Source of the DNA: Bacteriovoracaceae bacterium
GTDB lineage: Bacteria > Bdellovibrionota > Bacteriovoracia > Bacteriovoracales > Bacteriovoracaceae
Assembly: GCA_018649885.1 (NCBI GenBank)
Contig: JABIHA010000075.1
Location: 24,345-88,344 of the forward strand
Length of the DNA: 64,000 nt
Reading direction: 5' to 3'
The notes below the pieces were generated by a model that saw nothing but the letters and a program-made list of their open reading frames with translations, made no database searches and was not told the origin of the DNA. The position numbers were made by a program, and so were the translations under genes. Every line of letters begins with the position of its first letter. Within the stretch, counting starts at the first letter, position 1. This document shows positions 1 through 7,323 of this stretch, one piece after another.

Positions 1-1
1 G

Positions 2-100
2 ATGATTGAAAGTAGAAAATCTGTTTTAAAAACATTTAGAGATCTATTTCTCAATCCTGCATGGTTAACTAAAGAAGGCGTTGAAGAAAGGTATCTCTAG
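2..100 (+). CDS. C-terminal end of an unidentified protein (partial)
   Basis: An open frame runs from the window edge to a TAG at 98-100. The visible 32 residues end in WLTKEGVEERYL. An ATG sits at position 2, but the gene more likely began upstream of the window. Its stop codon overlaps the GTG start of the cytidylyltransferase gene by one base, so the two are probably co-transcribed and translationally coupled. The fragment is too short to assign to a family. Confidence 0.45.
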   Translation: MIESRKSVLKTFRDLFLNPAWLTKEGVEERYL

Positions 101-786
101 TGACGCAAACTGTAGCGATCATTCCTGCAAGAGGTGGTTCCAAAGGAATCCCTAAAAAAAACCTCATCCCATTTTGTGGTAAACCACTAATAGCGTGGAG
201 TATCGAACAGGCCGTATCAGCATCCCACATCGATTCAGTTTGGGTCACCTCAGACGATGAGGAGATCCTATCAGTTGCACAGTCTTACGGTGCCAACCCC
301 ATACTAAGACCAAATGATATTTCGGGAGATGGTGCCAGCTCTGAGTCTGCCTGGATTCATGCAGTTGATGACATACGAAACAAAGGCATAGATATTGATC
401 TGGCCATTGGCATTCAGGCTACCTCTCCTCTTAGAGAGGCCAAGGACCTTGACCTGGCCATTGAAAAATTTAGAAATGATCAGCTGGATTCATTGTTTTC
501 AGCATCACTCATTGAAGACTTCTTTATTTGGGAAGAAGACGACGACGGTAATCTTAAAAGCCAAAATTATGACCATTTAAATAGAAAAAGAAGACAAGAT
601 ATCAAACCTCAATACGTTGAAAATGGATCGTTCTATCTATTTAAGCCTGATGATATTTCTAAATTTGATAATAGGCTTAGTGGAAAAATAGGATTTTCGA
701 TCATGGAATTCTGGAAGACCTTTGAAATCGATTCGATGGAAGATTTAGAATTTTGTGAGGCCTTGATGAAGCATTACCTAACTTAA
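100..786 (+). CDS. neuA: CMP-nonulosonate/N-acylneuraminate cytidylyltransferase (NeuA family)
   Basis: Cytoplasmic enzyme that activates a sialic-acid-like or other ulosonic acid with CTP to give the CMP-sugar donor. The 228-residue length is normal for single-domain NeuA. It opens with the nucleotide-binding signature IPARGGSKGIPKKN, followed by the QATSPLR motif near residue 108 and an ENGSFYLF motif near 175. The start is GTG, overlapping the upstream TAG. It is the best local partner for the NeuB-type synthases at 4952 and 27501, although it lies on the opposite strand from both. The exact sugar acid (Neu, Leg, Pse or Kdo8N-like) cannot be told from the sequence. Confidence 0.92.
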   Translation: MTQTVAIIPARGGSKGIPKKNLIPFCGKPLIAWSIEQAVSASHIDSVWVTSDDEEILSVAQSYGANPILRPNDISGDGASSESAWIHAVDDIRNKGIDIDLAIGIQATSPLREAKDLDLAIEKFRNDQLDSLFSASLIEDFFIWEEDDDGNLKSQNYDHLNRKRRQDIKPQYVENGSFYLFKPDDISKFDNRLSGKIGFSIMEFWKTFEIDSMEDLEFCEALMKHYLT

Positions 787-799
787 TCTTGATAAGTTA
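779..799 (+). repeat. AT-rich inverted repeat at the neuA stop
   Basis: TAACTTA (779-785) and TAAGTTA (793-799) form a 7-bp stem around a 7-base loop, overlapping the neuA stop codon. No T-run follows directly, so it is at best a weak terminator between the convergent neuA and GNAT genes. Confidence 0.3.
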
Positions 800-852
800 C
801 TTTAATCACCTCAATTGAATTATTCGATAAAATTTAAGCTTGTGTTCATTAC

Positions 853-1299
853 TTAATTAAGTTCTTTCTCCAACATAATTATGATCTCTTCGTCATGGTC
901 ACTTTGCTGAGTACCTATAATATTGAATCCATACTTAATATTATAAATGAGCATCTCCTTGAATCGGTTTTCTGTAAATGTTCGGACTCTTGAATAACCT
1001 AAATTCGATATTATCTCCTGCTGCTTTTTTGACAGCTCTTTTGCAACGCCTTTCCTACGAAAATCTGGATGAACACCTCCGATCCAGCTGTAGAATAGTC
1101 TTGCCGATAACTCATATCCCACCTTGTAACCAATAGGTTTGTTTTCTTCATAAGCAATTAGGACGACTAGAGCATGTTTTACATTGGCCTCTCTTTGAAG
1201 TTTTTCTTTCGTATATGGATTATCAAAAATAGCTTCCTCAAGAGAAAAAATTTCCTCTGCAATCACATCACTTATTTTATTATACTCCTTGATTTTCAT
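853..1299 (-). CDS. GNAT-family N-acetyltransferase
   Basis: Small (148-residue) acetyl-CoA-dependent acyltransferase of the GNAT fold. The central acetyl-CoA loop is visible as VHPDFRRKGVAKEL (a variant of Q/RxxGxG/A), preceded by the usual beta-strand pair and followed by an RTFTENRF segment. It is the last gene of a minus-strand run and starts 6 bases after the histidine phosphatase stop, with an AGGTAG-like ribosome binding site. In this setting it could acetylate an amino sugar, but the sequence resembles generic GNATs and a protein or small-molecule substrate is equally possible. Confidence 0.85.
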   Translation of the reverse strand: MKIKEYNKISDVIAEEIFSLEEAIFDNPYTKEKLQREANVKHALVVLIAYEENKPIGYKVGYELSARLFYSWIGGVHPDFRRKGVAKELSKKQQEIISNLGYSRVRTFTENRFKEMLIYNIKYGFNIIGTQQSDHDEEIIIMLEKELN

Positions 1300-1305
1300 T
1301 TCTAC

Positions 1306-1854
1306 CTACACCCTTCCTATGAATTCATAAGTCTCATTGGTAAATTTTAGGCCAAACACATCTGGATTTTGAAGATTCCTCCAAAAATCAAAATTAAATT
1401 TAGGGTCAACCTTATTTAAAAACAGAGAAATAGCGTTTCCGTGAGAAGAAATAGCAATGACTTCATCTCCTACATCAATCATGGAGTTTGTGATTGCCTG
1501 GAATACCCTGGCTTGGCATTCATTTGAAGATTCCCCATTCGGCAATTTATAGTCAAAATCAATCCAAGTTTTTTCTAATTCTTCAAGCCAGTTATCAATC
1601 ATACCTGCGCTTAATTCTCTTTCTCTCAAGTCGTGGTTTTGAGTAATGTCGATGCAATATTTCTCGGCAAATGGAGTCACTGTGTGGATAGCTCTAGGAT
1701 ATGGACTGGAAATGATTTTATTTATTTTGAGCTCTGCGAGTTTAGATATCAGCTCACTAGCTTGCTTTTGTCCAGCAGGACTTAGTGGCCAGTCACACTC
1801 ATTAATATCTTTGCTAGGAGCACTTTCAGCATGTCTAATAAGAATTAAGTTCAC
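1306..1854 (-). CDS. Histidine phosphatase superfamily protein (SixA/PhoE-like)
   Basis: Cytoplasmic phosphatase or mutase of the histidine phosphatase clade. The N-terminus LILIRHAES carries the phospho-accepting His of the RH motif. A basic SSPYPRAIHT segment near residue 50 and the second catalytic His in SSHGNAIS near residue 138 complete the active site. At 182 residues it is close to SixA/CobC-like proteins and too short for a full phosphoglycerate mutase. It lies between the nucleotidyltransferase and the GNAT. Removal of a phosphate from a sugar or nucleotide intermediate is plausible but not shown. Confidence 0.85.
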   Translation of the reverse strand: MNLILIRHAESAPSKDINECDWPLSPAGQKQASELISKLAELKINKIISSPYPRAIHTVTPFAEKYCIDITQNHDLRERELSAGMIDNWLEELEKTWIDFDYKLPNGESSNECQARVFQAITNSMIDVGDEVIAISSHGNAISLFLNKVDPKFNFDFWRNLQNPDVFGLKFTNETYEFIGRV

Positions 1855-1901
1855 TAGCAGCTCCGAACAATAATACCAAACTTACTATAGGTACAAAAAA
1901 A

Positions 1902-2648
1902 TCAACTTAACAGGTTTAGAGAGATATTTGCAATATTAATAACATCATCCGGTTTGAGCTTTTCAGCTTCTTCATCATTATATTTATGATTATCTAAGAG
2001 CTTTTGAATCAGCCTTGAGTCATCACCACCTTGTCGAACTAACCATTTCAATGCGTTTTGCTTCGACAAACATTTCCCCGTAAGTTCTAATGATTTTATT
2101 CTTGCTGCTCCACTTGCAATCCAAATGGCTGGATCAATTGGAAGATATTTATCAGCAGGCATTTTTTTAACTTTGCGTATTATTTTTCCTATATAAGGAA
2201 TCCAATATTGCTGTTTGTTGGCCTTGGCCCAATCAATTAAGTTTTCCCTACTAACCTCAGGTAAAATATCTGTAAGAGAGAACTCTCCAAAAATTTTCTT
2301 GGACTGGTATTTTAGAGACCATTGCTCTGGAGTAGGTAACGATTTTGGGAATAAGTTATGCTTTTCATTCAATAAGCTTTTTGAGTACAATTTTGAATCA
2401 TCTTCATAAACAATATATCCATCTAACAGAATCTCATGGTTTTTAGTTTTCCAATCACCTATTAATTTATCGAAGTCCTCTAGGAGAGATTTGTTCTTAA
2501 TTATAAAAACGACATCGAGATCGCTACGCGAAGGTGCCCAAAACCCCGTTACACTCGATCCAAATAAAAAACATGTAGATTTAATTGTAGACTGAAGATT
2601 GAAGTGAGCTTTCAAATTACTTATGTAATCATCTAATTTCTTTTTCAT
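1902..2648 (-). CDS. AadA-like nucleotidyltransferase (NTase fold plus DUF4111-like tail)
   Basis: The N-terminal region carries the polymerase-beta-type nucleotidyltransferase motif as FLFGSSVTGFW followed by SDLDVVF (residues about 27-48), with two metal-binding aspartates. The C-terminal half (DPAIWIASGAARI, then LTGKCLSKQNALKW) resembles the helical domain of aminoglycoside adenylyltransferases (AadA/DUF4111). Proteins of this family transfer AMP to a hydroxyl of a small molecule. Placement after the Kdn-like genes suggests either co-transcription or a passenger gene. Antibiotic resistance cannot be claimed from sequence alone. The 58-base gap before it holds an imperfect inverted repeat (2667-2674 with 2691-2698). 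Confidence 0.75.
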   Translation of the reverse strand: MKKKLDDYISNLKAHFNLQSTIKSTCFLFGSSVTGFWAPSRSDLDVVFIIKNKSLLEDFDKLIGDWKTKNHEILLDGYIVYEDDSKLYSKSLLNEKHNLFPKSLPTPEQWSLKYQSKKIFGEFSLTDILPEVSRENLIDWAKANKQQYWIPYIGKIIRKVKKMPADKYLPIDPAIWIASGAARIKSLELTGKCLSKQNALKWLVRQGGDDSRLIQKLLDNHKYNDEEAEKLKPDDVINIANISLNLLS

Positions 2649-2706
2649 AATCTCTTTCGAATAATCAACGATAGCATCGCTTCGGGCCTTCTATTGTTAT
2701 GCGCTC

Positions 2707-3768
2707 TTACATTCTAAGATAAAGCTCTTTAATCACATCCCGAGTAAAAATATTTCTCCAATCTGTACCAAGAGCATTTTCGAGAGGTTTTTCCATCAAA
2801 AGAGTTATATCAATCATCTTCTCTAACATTTCCTCTGAAAGATCAGCGCAAAGACCCCTTCTAATAGTGATATTGTGCTTTTTTACCATCTCTCTGAACT
2901 CTTCCATATAGTCTGGATAGTATTGATCGAGGTAATCGAAAGCAATGACGTTGCCTTCACCGTGATGAATACCAAAAGCATAGCTAAGACCATAAGACAT
3001 TGCATGGCAGACACCAACTTCTGAGTAGACAATTGAGTTACCACCAAACATTGAGGCAATCATCATATCACCATGAGTGCCATCACCTAGAAAACGTTTT
3101 CTAGTTAGATCTAGAGCCTTTTCAGCATAAGCTTTACTAAAATCATTTAAGTAACAACCACAAAGAGACTCAACACTATGGATATAACAGTCCATCGCAG
3201 TGTAAAAAGCCTGCTCAGTAGGAACTGTTTCCAATAAATTTGGATCAAGTACAATTTGGTCGTATAAAGAAAAATTACTATTTATTCCTTGTTTCTTTTC
3301 TGGGCCCATTAGGACACAGGTTCTTGAAACTTCGGCTCCAGTTCCTGAGACAGTTGGAATTCCAACTTTATAAACTGGTTTATTCTTGGGTAGATCCCAA
3401 CCTTGATAATCACTAGATGATCCATCATTGGTTAGCATTATAGAAACGGCTTTACCTACATCTAAAACTGAGCCGCCACCGAATGCAACGACTGCGCAAG
3501 GAAGATCACCAGAGTCTTTAATCTTTTTCGTGTATTCATCAATAACTACAGTTTTAGGCTCTTCACTAGTATCAACTTGAAAAAATAGATCCCCGCTATC
3601 AACTCTAATATTGTATTTTTCAAGATCCTTAAAATAATGATCTACAAAAAATACAATATGCCCACTTCCCGCTCTTCTCTCATCGAGAAGTTCATTTAAT
3701 TGGGAAATGGCTCCCACGCCAAACATTGTTTTAGGGACAGATAAAAAGTTTTTTATTGGGGCAACCAT
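2707..3768 (-). CDS. kdnB: Iron-containing alcohol dehydrogenase, KdnB-like
   Basis: A 353-residue group III metal-dependent dehydrogenase. The NAD-binding loop is AFGGGSVLDVGKAV (near residue 96), and metal-ligand segments are AMDCYIHSVES and VCHAMSYGLSYAFGIHHGEG. In Shewanella, KdnB oxidises C8 of Kdo to an aldehyde that the partner KdnA then aminates, giving Kdo8N. This gene is joined to a KdnA-like aminotransferase by a TAATG one-base overlap, as expected for coupled partners. The substrate here may differ because the synthase in the operon is NeuB-type rather than KdsA. Assignment to KdnB rests on family resemblance and this pairing. Confidence 0.75.
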   Translation of the reverse strand: MVAPIKNFLSVPKTMFGVGAISQLNELLDERRAGSGHIVFFVDHYFKDLEKYNIRVDSGDLFFQVDTSEEPKTVVIDEYTKKIKDSGDLPCAVVAFGGGSVLDVGKAVSIMLTNDGSSSDYQGWDLPKNKPVYKVGIPTVSGTGAEVSRTCVLMGPEKKQGINSNFSLYDQIVLDPNLLETVPTEQAFYTAMDCYIHSVESLCGCYLNDFSKAYAEKALDLTRKRFLGDGTHGDMMIASMFGGNSIVYSEVGVCHAMSYGLSYAFGIHHGEGNVIAFDYLDQYYPDYMEEFREMVKKHNITIRRGLCADLSEEMLEKMIDITLLMEKPLENALGTDWRNIFTRDVIKELYLRM

Positions 3769-4952
3769 TAAGCCTCTCCTCGGAGCTCTTTCATAGCACT
3801 TTTAGTACTAGAAATAAGGTAGTCAATATCTTTAGGATCCATATCAGATGCAAATGGAAATGAAATCATGTTATCAAAAAACCTGTCAGTTTCGGGACAA
3901 TTTCCACCACTGCAACCGTTGTTGATGAAGAGCTCATACTTATATAGCGGATAATACTGAACAACAGTTTTAATACCGTACTTAGTAAATAATAAATCAA
4001 TTAAATCATCTCTCGTTTTACCATTACTTCCCTCATAGCGAGCTGGAAATAGATGATAAGCACTAAGACAATTTTCGGGAACTTTTTGAAAGCTAAGCTC
4101 ACTAAAGTCAGAAAGAGCATCGATTATTTGAGCGGCCTGATTTCTTCTTACTTCATTAATTTTACCAATTCGCTTTAAGATCAAATCTCCTGCAAGCGCC
4201 TGGATTTCTCCCATGGCGAAATTATAAGGAATTTCTCCTGGGATCGCCTCTATGATATTTGACATAGCTGGCTGCCAATATTTTTTTTGGTTTAAAAAAG
4301 GACGGGCCCCAATTTTTCTAAGTCCTAAAATCTCTTCAACATACTTAGTTGAATTGGTTGTAAGCATTCCCCCTTCTCCGAGGGTGGTAATATTTTTTTG
4401 GCCGTGAAAACTAAAGCAGCCAAAATCTCCCCATGAACCTACTTTTTTACCGCAGTATTCTGCTCCAGGAGCTTGGGCGCAATCTTCAACAACTAAAAGA
4501 CCATTCTTACTGGCTATGTCCATCACTACGTCCATTTTTACTGGAAGGCCGTAAAGGTGGACAGGAACAATGACTTTAGATTTATTTGTGACTTTTTTTG
4601 CAAGATCATTTGTATCCATAACAAATGTTTCTGGATCAATATCAACAAATACAATTTTTGCTTTTCTTCTGATAAATGGCAGGGCCGTGGCTGCAAATGT
4701 ATGAGCAGGAAGAAGAACCTCATCGCCCTCTTCAACCCTGCAAAGAATTGCTGCGAGCTCAAGAGCTGCTGTGGCACTACTGACACCAAAAGCATTTTCA
4801 ACTCCAACAAAACTTGCGAAATTATCTTCAAATGCTTTTAGATTTGGTCCCATGGAAAGAGACTTTGCAGACTTTATCCCTTCACAAATGATATCGACTT
4901 CACTATCGGTTAATCTTGTTTGAATTCCAGGAAAATCAAGTTTTAAGTCCAT
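3768..4952 (-). CDS. kdnA: DegT/DnrJ-family aminotransferase, KdnA-like
   Basis: PLP-dependent sugar aminotransferase of 394 residues. The catalytic lysine is present in FSFHGQKNITTLGEGGM (near residue 185), and the upstream Asp that holds the PLP pyridine nitrogen is in VVEDCAQAPGAEY. In the Kdo8N route the equivalent enzyme aminates the C8 aldehyde made by KdnB. Both neighbours in the operon are joined through TAATG overlaps (3768 and 4952), so NeuB-type synthase, aminotransferase and dehydrogenase should be made together. It could alternatively aminate an ordinary NDP-ketosugar, but no dehydratase lies in this operon. Confidence 0.8.
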   Translation of the reverse strand: MDLKLDFPGIQTRLTDSEVDIICEGIKSAKSLSMGPNLKAFEDNFASFVGVENAFGVSSATAALELAAILCRVEEGDEVLLPAHTFAATALPFIRRKAKIVFVDIDPETFVMDTNDLAKKVTNKSKVIVPVHLYGLPVKMDVVMDIASKNGLLVVEDCAQAPGAEYCGKKVGSWGDFGCFSFHGQKNITTLGEGGMLTTNSTKYVEEILGLRKIGARPFLNQKKYWQPAMSNIIEAIPGEIPYNFAMGEIQALAGDLILKRIGKINEVRRNQAAQIIDALSDFSELSFQKVPENCLSAYHLFPARYEGSNGKTRDDLIDLLFTKYGIKTVVQYYPLYKYELFINNGCSGGNCPETDRFFDNMISFPFASDMDPKDIDYLISSTKSAMKELRGEA

Positions 4953-5836
4953 TACACACCTCTAAGTTTTTTTCTAGCAACTAACTCACTGTCACAGAGT
5001 TTTTTCACACCGTCTCCGACTGCTCCGCCAATAAGTCTTATATCTCTAGCTAACTTATACATACCGTGAGGTTCTACTGAAGCAATTTGATCAGTCCCCC
5101 ACATAGTTCTATCAAGAGTAATATGTCTTTCGATAAAATGAGCGCCAAAAGCTGCGGCCATGACAGTTGTGTCTAGACCAAATTCATGACCACTATAACC
5201 GATAACAACTTCTGGATATCGTTCAGTGAAAGTTTGGATCACTTTTATATTTAGCTCTTCAATAGGAGCTGGGTAAGCTGAGTGACAATGACAAAGTATC
5301 AACTGGCTTGTTTTAGACATGGCAAAATTGATAGCGTCATCAATTTCTTGTTGAGTACTCATTCCTGAAGATAAAACAAGAGGTACTCCAGTTTGAGCTG
5401 TTTTTTCAATTAACTCATAGTTAGTTAAAAAAGCAGATGGAATTTTTATAAATGGTACGTCGTAGTTTTTGACTAAAAAATCTAGACTATCAAGATCCCA
5501 AACTGAAGCGGTAAAATGAATATCTCTTCCAGTACAGAGCTCTTTTATATCATCGTATTCAGGTTTTTCGAATTCAACTTTCTTTTTGTAATCAAGGTAG
5601 GTCATCTCGCCCCAAGGAGTTTCTCTCATGACACTTTTTTGATGTTCAGGGACACACACATCAGGGTTTCTTTTTTGGAACTTTACGCAGTCAAAATCAA
5701 ATACTGAGGCAAACTCAATTAATTTTTTTGCGATATCAACATCACCATTATGATTGATTCCGATTTCACCACATATATATACAGGATGACCTTTGCCTAC
5801 TGTTTTATTTCCCAGCTTTACAGATGCGCTCACCAT
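4952..5836 (-). CDS. NeuB-type sugar-acid synthase lacking the SAF domain
   Basis: Aldolase-type TIM-barrel enzyme condensing phosphoenolpyruvate with an aldose to give a 3-deoxy-ulosonic acid. NeuB signatures are clear: EIGINHNGD near residue 26, DCVKFQKRNP, ILCHCHSAYPAP, IGYSGHEFG and FIERHITLDR. At 294 residues it ends where the C-terminal antifreeze-like (SAF) domain of NeuB/PseI would begin, so it is either a barrel-only subfamily or works with a SAF from elsewhere. An AAGGAG ribosome binding site precedes ATG 5836; the second codon, GTG at 5833, would be better spaced. The following aminotransferase start overlaps its stop. Confidence 0.88.
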   Translation of the reverse strand: MVSASVKLGNKTVGKGHPVYICGEIGINHNGDVDIAKKLIEFASVFDFDCVKFQKRNPDVCVPEHQKSVMRETPWGEMTYLDYKKKVEFEKPEYDDIKELCTGRDIHFTASVWDLDSLDFLVKNYDVPFIKIPSAFLTNYELIEKTAQTGVPLVLSSGMSTQQEIDDAINFAMSKTSQLILCHCHSAYPAPIEELNIKVIQTFTERYPEVVIGYSGHEFGLDTTVMAAAFGAHFIERHITLDRTMWGTDQIASVEPHGMYKLARDIRLIGGAVGDGVKKLCDSELVARKKLRGV

Positions 5837-5866
5837 TTTCTCCTTATGCTTCTTATATTGTCTTAA

Positions 5867-5893
5867 ATAGTAAATTAAAGACTAAATTTACAA
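5867..5893 (-). promoter_or_regulatory. Possible promoter before the NeuB-type gene
   Basis: On the minus strand TTGTAA (5893-5888) and TACTAT (5872-5867) are separated by 15 bases, shorter than ideal. It lies in the 173-base gap between the SIS-KdsC gene and the synthase gene. Low certainty because of the spacing. Confidence 0.3.
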
Positions 5894-5951
5894 CATTACG
5901 GCCTAATAGGATAATTTATTTTTCTATTTTACTTACGACTCAACGTGACGC

Positions 5952-5981
5952 GTCCTGAGGAAATTATCTCTCGGTCCTGAG
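5952..5981. repeat. Paired 8-bp direct repeats, operator-like
   Basis: GTCCTGAG occurs at 5952-5959 and again at 5974-5981, a centre-to-centre distance of 22 bp, about two helical turns. The pair lies in the only sizeable gap inside the minus-strand ulosonic-acid operon, upstream of the possible promoter for the NeuB-type gene. This spacing is typical of tandem binding sites for one regulator, but no regulator gene is in the window. Confidence 0.4.
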
Positions 5982-6009
5982 TATGAAAAAAATGAAAGAA
6001 TTGAATGGA

Positions 6010-7152
6010 TTAAGATAGCTCGAAAATTAAATCACACAGCTCTCTGACCGCCCCTTCTCCACCATTTTTGCTGAGTACCAAATCGGAAATATCGAGTACC
6101 GGCTTATAAGCATCCCGTGGCGCACATGAGAAACCCACGAATTCCATGACCTCTAAATCATTTAGATCATTTCCCATGTAGATTACACTTGAAGGGTCAA
6201 TGCCATCGGCTAAACATTTTTCTTCTAAGTATTCTTTCTTGTTTGAACAACCATGATGGACATCTATTCCGAGCTTTTTGGCCCTGGCCTTGACCACACT
6301 ATTAACTTCGGTAGAAAGAATAAAAATTTCAATATCAGAGTTTTTTAACCTACTGAGTCCAAGTCCATCACTTCTGTCACATCTAACTAACTCGGAGCCA
6401 TCATCCACAACAAAGACTTTATTATTAGTAAGGACACCATCAAAATCTAAAACAAGTAACTTTGGCTTAAAAAGATCTCTGCGTTTACGAGATGCTGAAC
6501 CACTGCTTTTTTGAAGATTTGGCCCTTGATCTGAATTTAGTATGTCCCCCAATGAGGTACAAAGTGTGTTACAAACAGGTCTGTGAAGCTCTCTTGTCTC
6601 AAGGCTATTTGTTGCTGGAACATTCAAGAGAATATCTCCCCAATTTGCGAGATTTCCACTGTTAGAACCCATAAGACAGATAGACTTTATTCCAATTGAT
6701 TTAGCTAATTTTAATGCATTTAAAATATTCTCACTGTTATCAGATGTTGAAATGGTTAAAAGAATATCTCCCTTTTTTCCTAGCCCCAAAAGCTGTTGAG
6801 CAAAGTGAAAGTCTGGATTCATACCATCAGAATTAGAGCTAATATTAGTGCCCAGTGAAATTGCGGCTATGGAATATTGAAGGTTAGTACAAAAGCTTTG
6901 AAGCTCTCCTGGAATCTGCTCTTTAAAATTCGCCTTTACACTTTCAGGAAGTGAGCCTTTAGGGTCTGTCCCAGTGAGCAATTGCGATGCAACTTGCTCA
7001 CTGTCAAAAGCACTTCCACCAGTTCCACAGGTAAAAATAGTCCCACCGGATTTGGAGCTTTCATACAAACCCAAAAGCGCCTGCTCCAATGGAGCTTTGA
7101 TTTTTTCTAGCGCAGGGTAGCGATTTATTAGCTCTTCAATGCTTCTTTGCAA
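6010..7152 (-). CDS. GmhA-like SIS isomerase fused to KdsC-type HAD phosphatase
   Basis: Two-domain protein of 380 residues. Residues about 1-205 are a SIS sugar isomerase of the GmhA type: phosphate loop CGTGGSAFDSEQVA (42-55), STSDNSEN (136-142) and an active-site-like ETRELH (185-190). A basic linker follows. Residues about 230-380 are a KdsC-like HAD phosphatase with DFDGVLTNN (236-244), a Ser motif ILSTE, a Lys in SNKKEYL and YMGNDLNDL. The pair would make a phosphorylated aldose and later dephosphorylate the ulosonic acid phosphate made by the downstream NeuB-type synthase. The start is TTG with a GAGAG site upstream. It is the first gene of the operon. Confidence 0.85.
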   Translation of the reverse strand: MQRSIEELINRYPALEKIKAPLEQALLGLYESSKSGGTIFTCGTGGSAFDSEQVASQLLTGTDPKGSLPESVKANFKEQIPGELQSFCTNLQYSIAAISLGTNISSNSDGMNPDFHFAQQLLGLGKKGDILLTISTSDNSENILNALKLAKSIGIKSICLMGSNSGNLANWGDILLNVPATNSLETRELHRPVCNTLCTSLGDILNSDQGPNLQKSSGSASRKRRDLFKPKLLVLDFDGVLTNNKVFVVDDGSELVRCDRSDGLGLSRLKNSDIEIFILSTEVNSVVKARAKKLGIDVHHGCSNKKEYLEEKCLADGIDPSSVIYMGNDLNDLEVMEFVGFSCAPRDAYKPVLDISDLVLSKNGGEGAVRELCDLIFELS

Positions 7153-7180
7153 AAACTGTCTCTCTTGTTTGTGGTTTCTT

Positions 7181-7208
7181 ACAATAGAATATACTTCTTT
7201 TTTATCAA
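7181..7208 (-). promoter_or_regulatory. Candidate promoter of the SIS-KdsC operon
   Basis: Minus-strand TTGATA (7208-7203) and TATTGT (7186-7181) with a 16-base spacer, 29 bases upstream of the TTG start codon at 7152. It is a sigma70-like arrangement at the head of the ulosonic-acid operon. Confidence 0.45.
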
Positions 7209-7257
7209 ATTATTCTGTTAAAGACCAATATCACTGAGTTTACCACCATTAGATTTT

Positions 7258-7285
7258 TTGCTGATTTCACAATATATGCTACTCT
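7258..7285 (+). promoter_or_regulatory. Candidate promoter before the large methyltransferase gene
   Basis: TTGCTG (7258-7263) and TACTCT (7280-7285), 16-base spacer, 38 bases upstream of ATG 7324 and divergent from the operon promoter at 7181-7208. The -10 is a moderate match. Confidence 0.4.
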
Positions 7286-7323
7286 TCGCACACAGTTAAA
7301 AACCACCCAAGTGATTTAAAAAT

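Noticed and set aside
2..60. Identification of the leading fragment as a NeuC or epimerase tail
   Set aside because: Only about 32 residues are visible and none forms a diagnostic motif.
1900..1905. Promoter for the histidine phosphatase gene using TTGATT and TATAGT (1884-1889)
   Set aside because: The spacer is only 10 bases; the alternative -35 at 17 bases matches poorly.
2649..2706. Possible integron attC site before the AadA-like gene
   Set aside because: An imperfect inverted repeat (2667-2674 with 2691-2698, 7 of 8 pairs) is present, but the required GTTRRRY/RYYYAAC core is not, and no integrase or second cassette site is visible.
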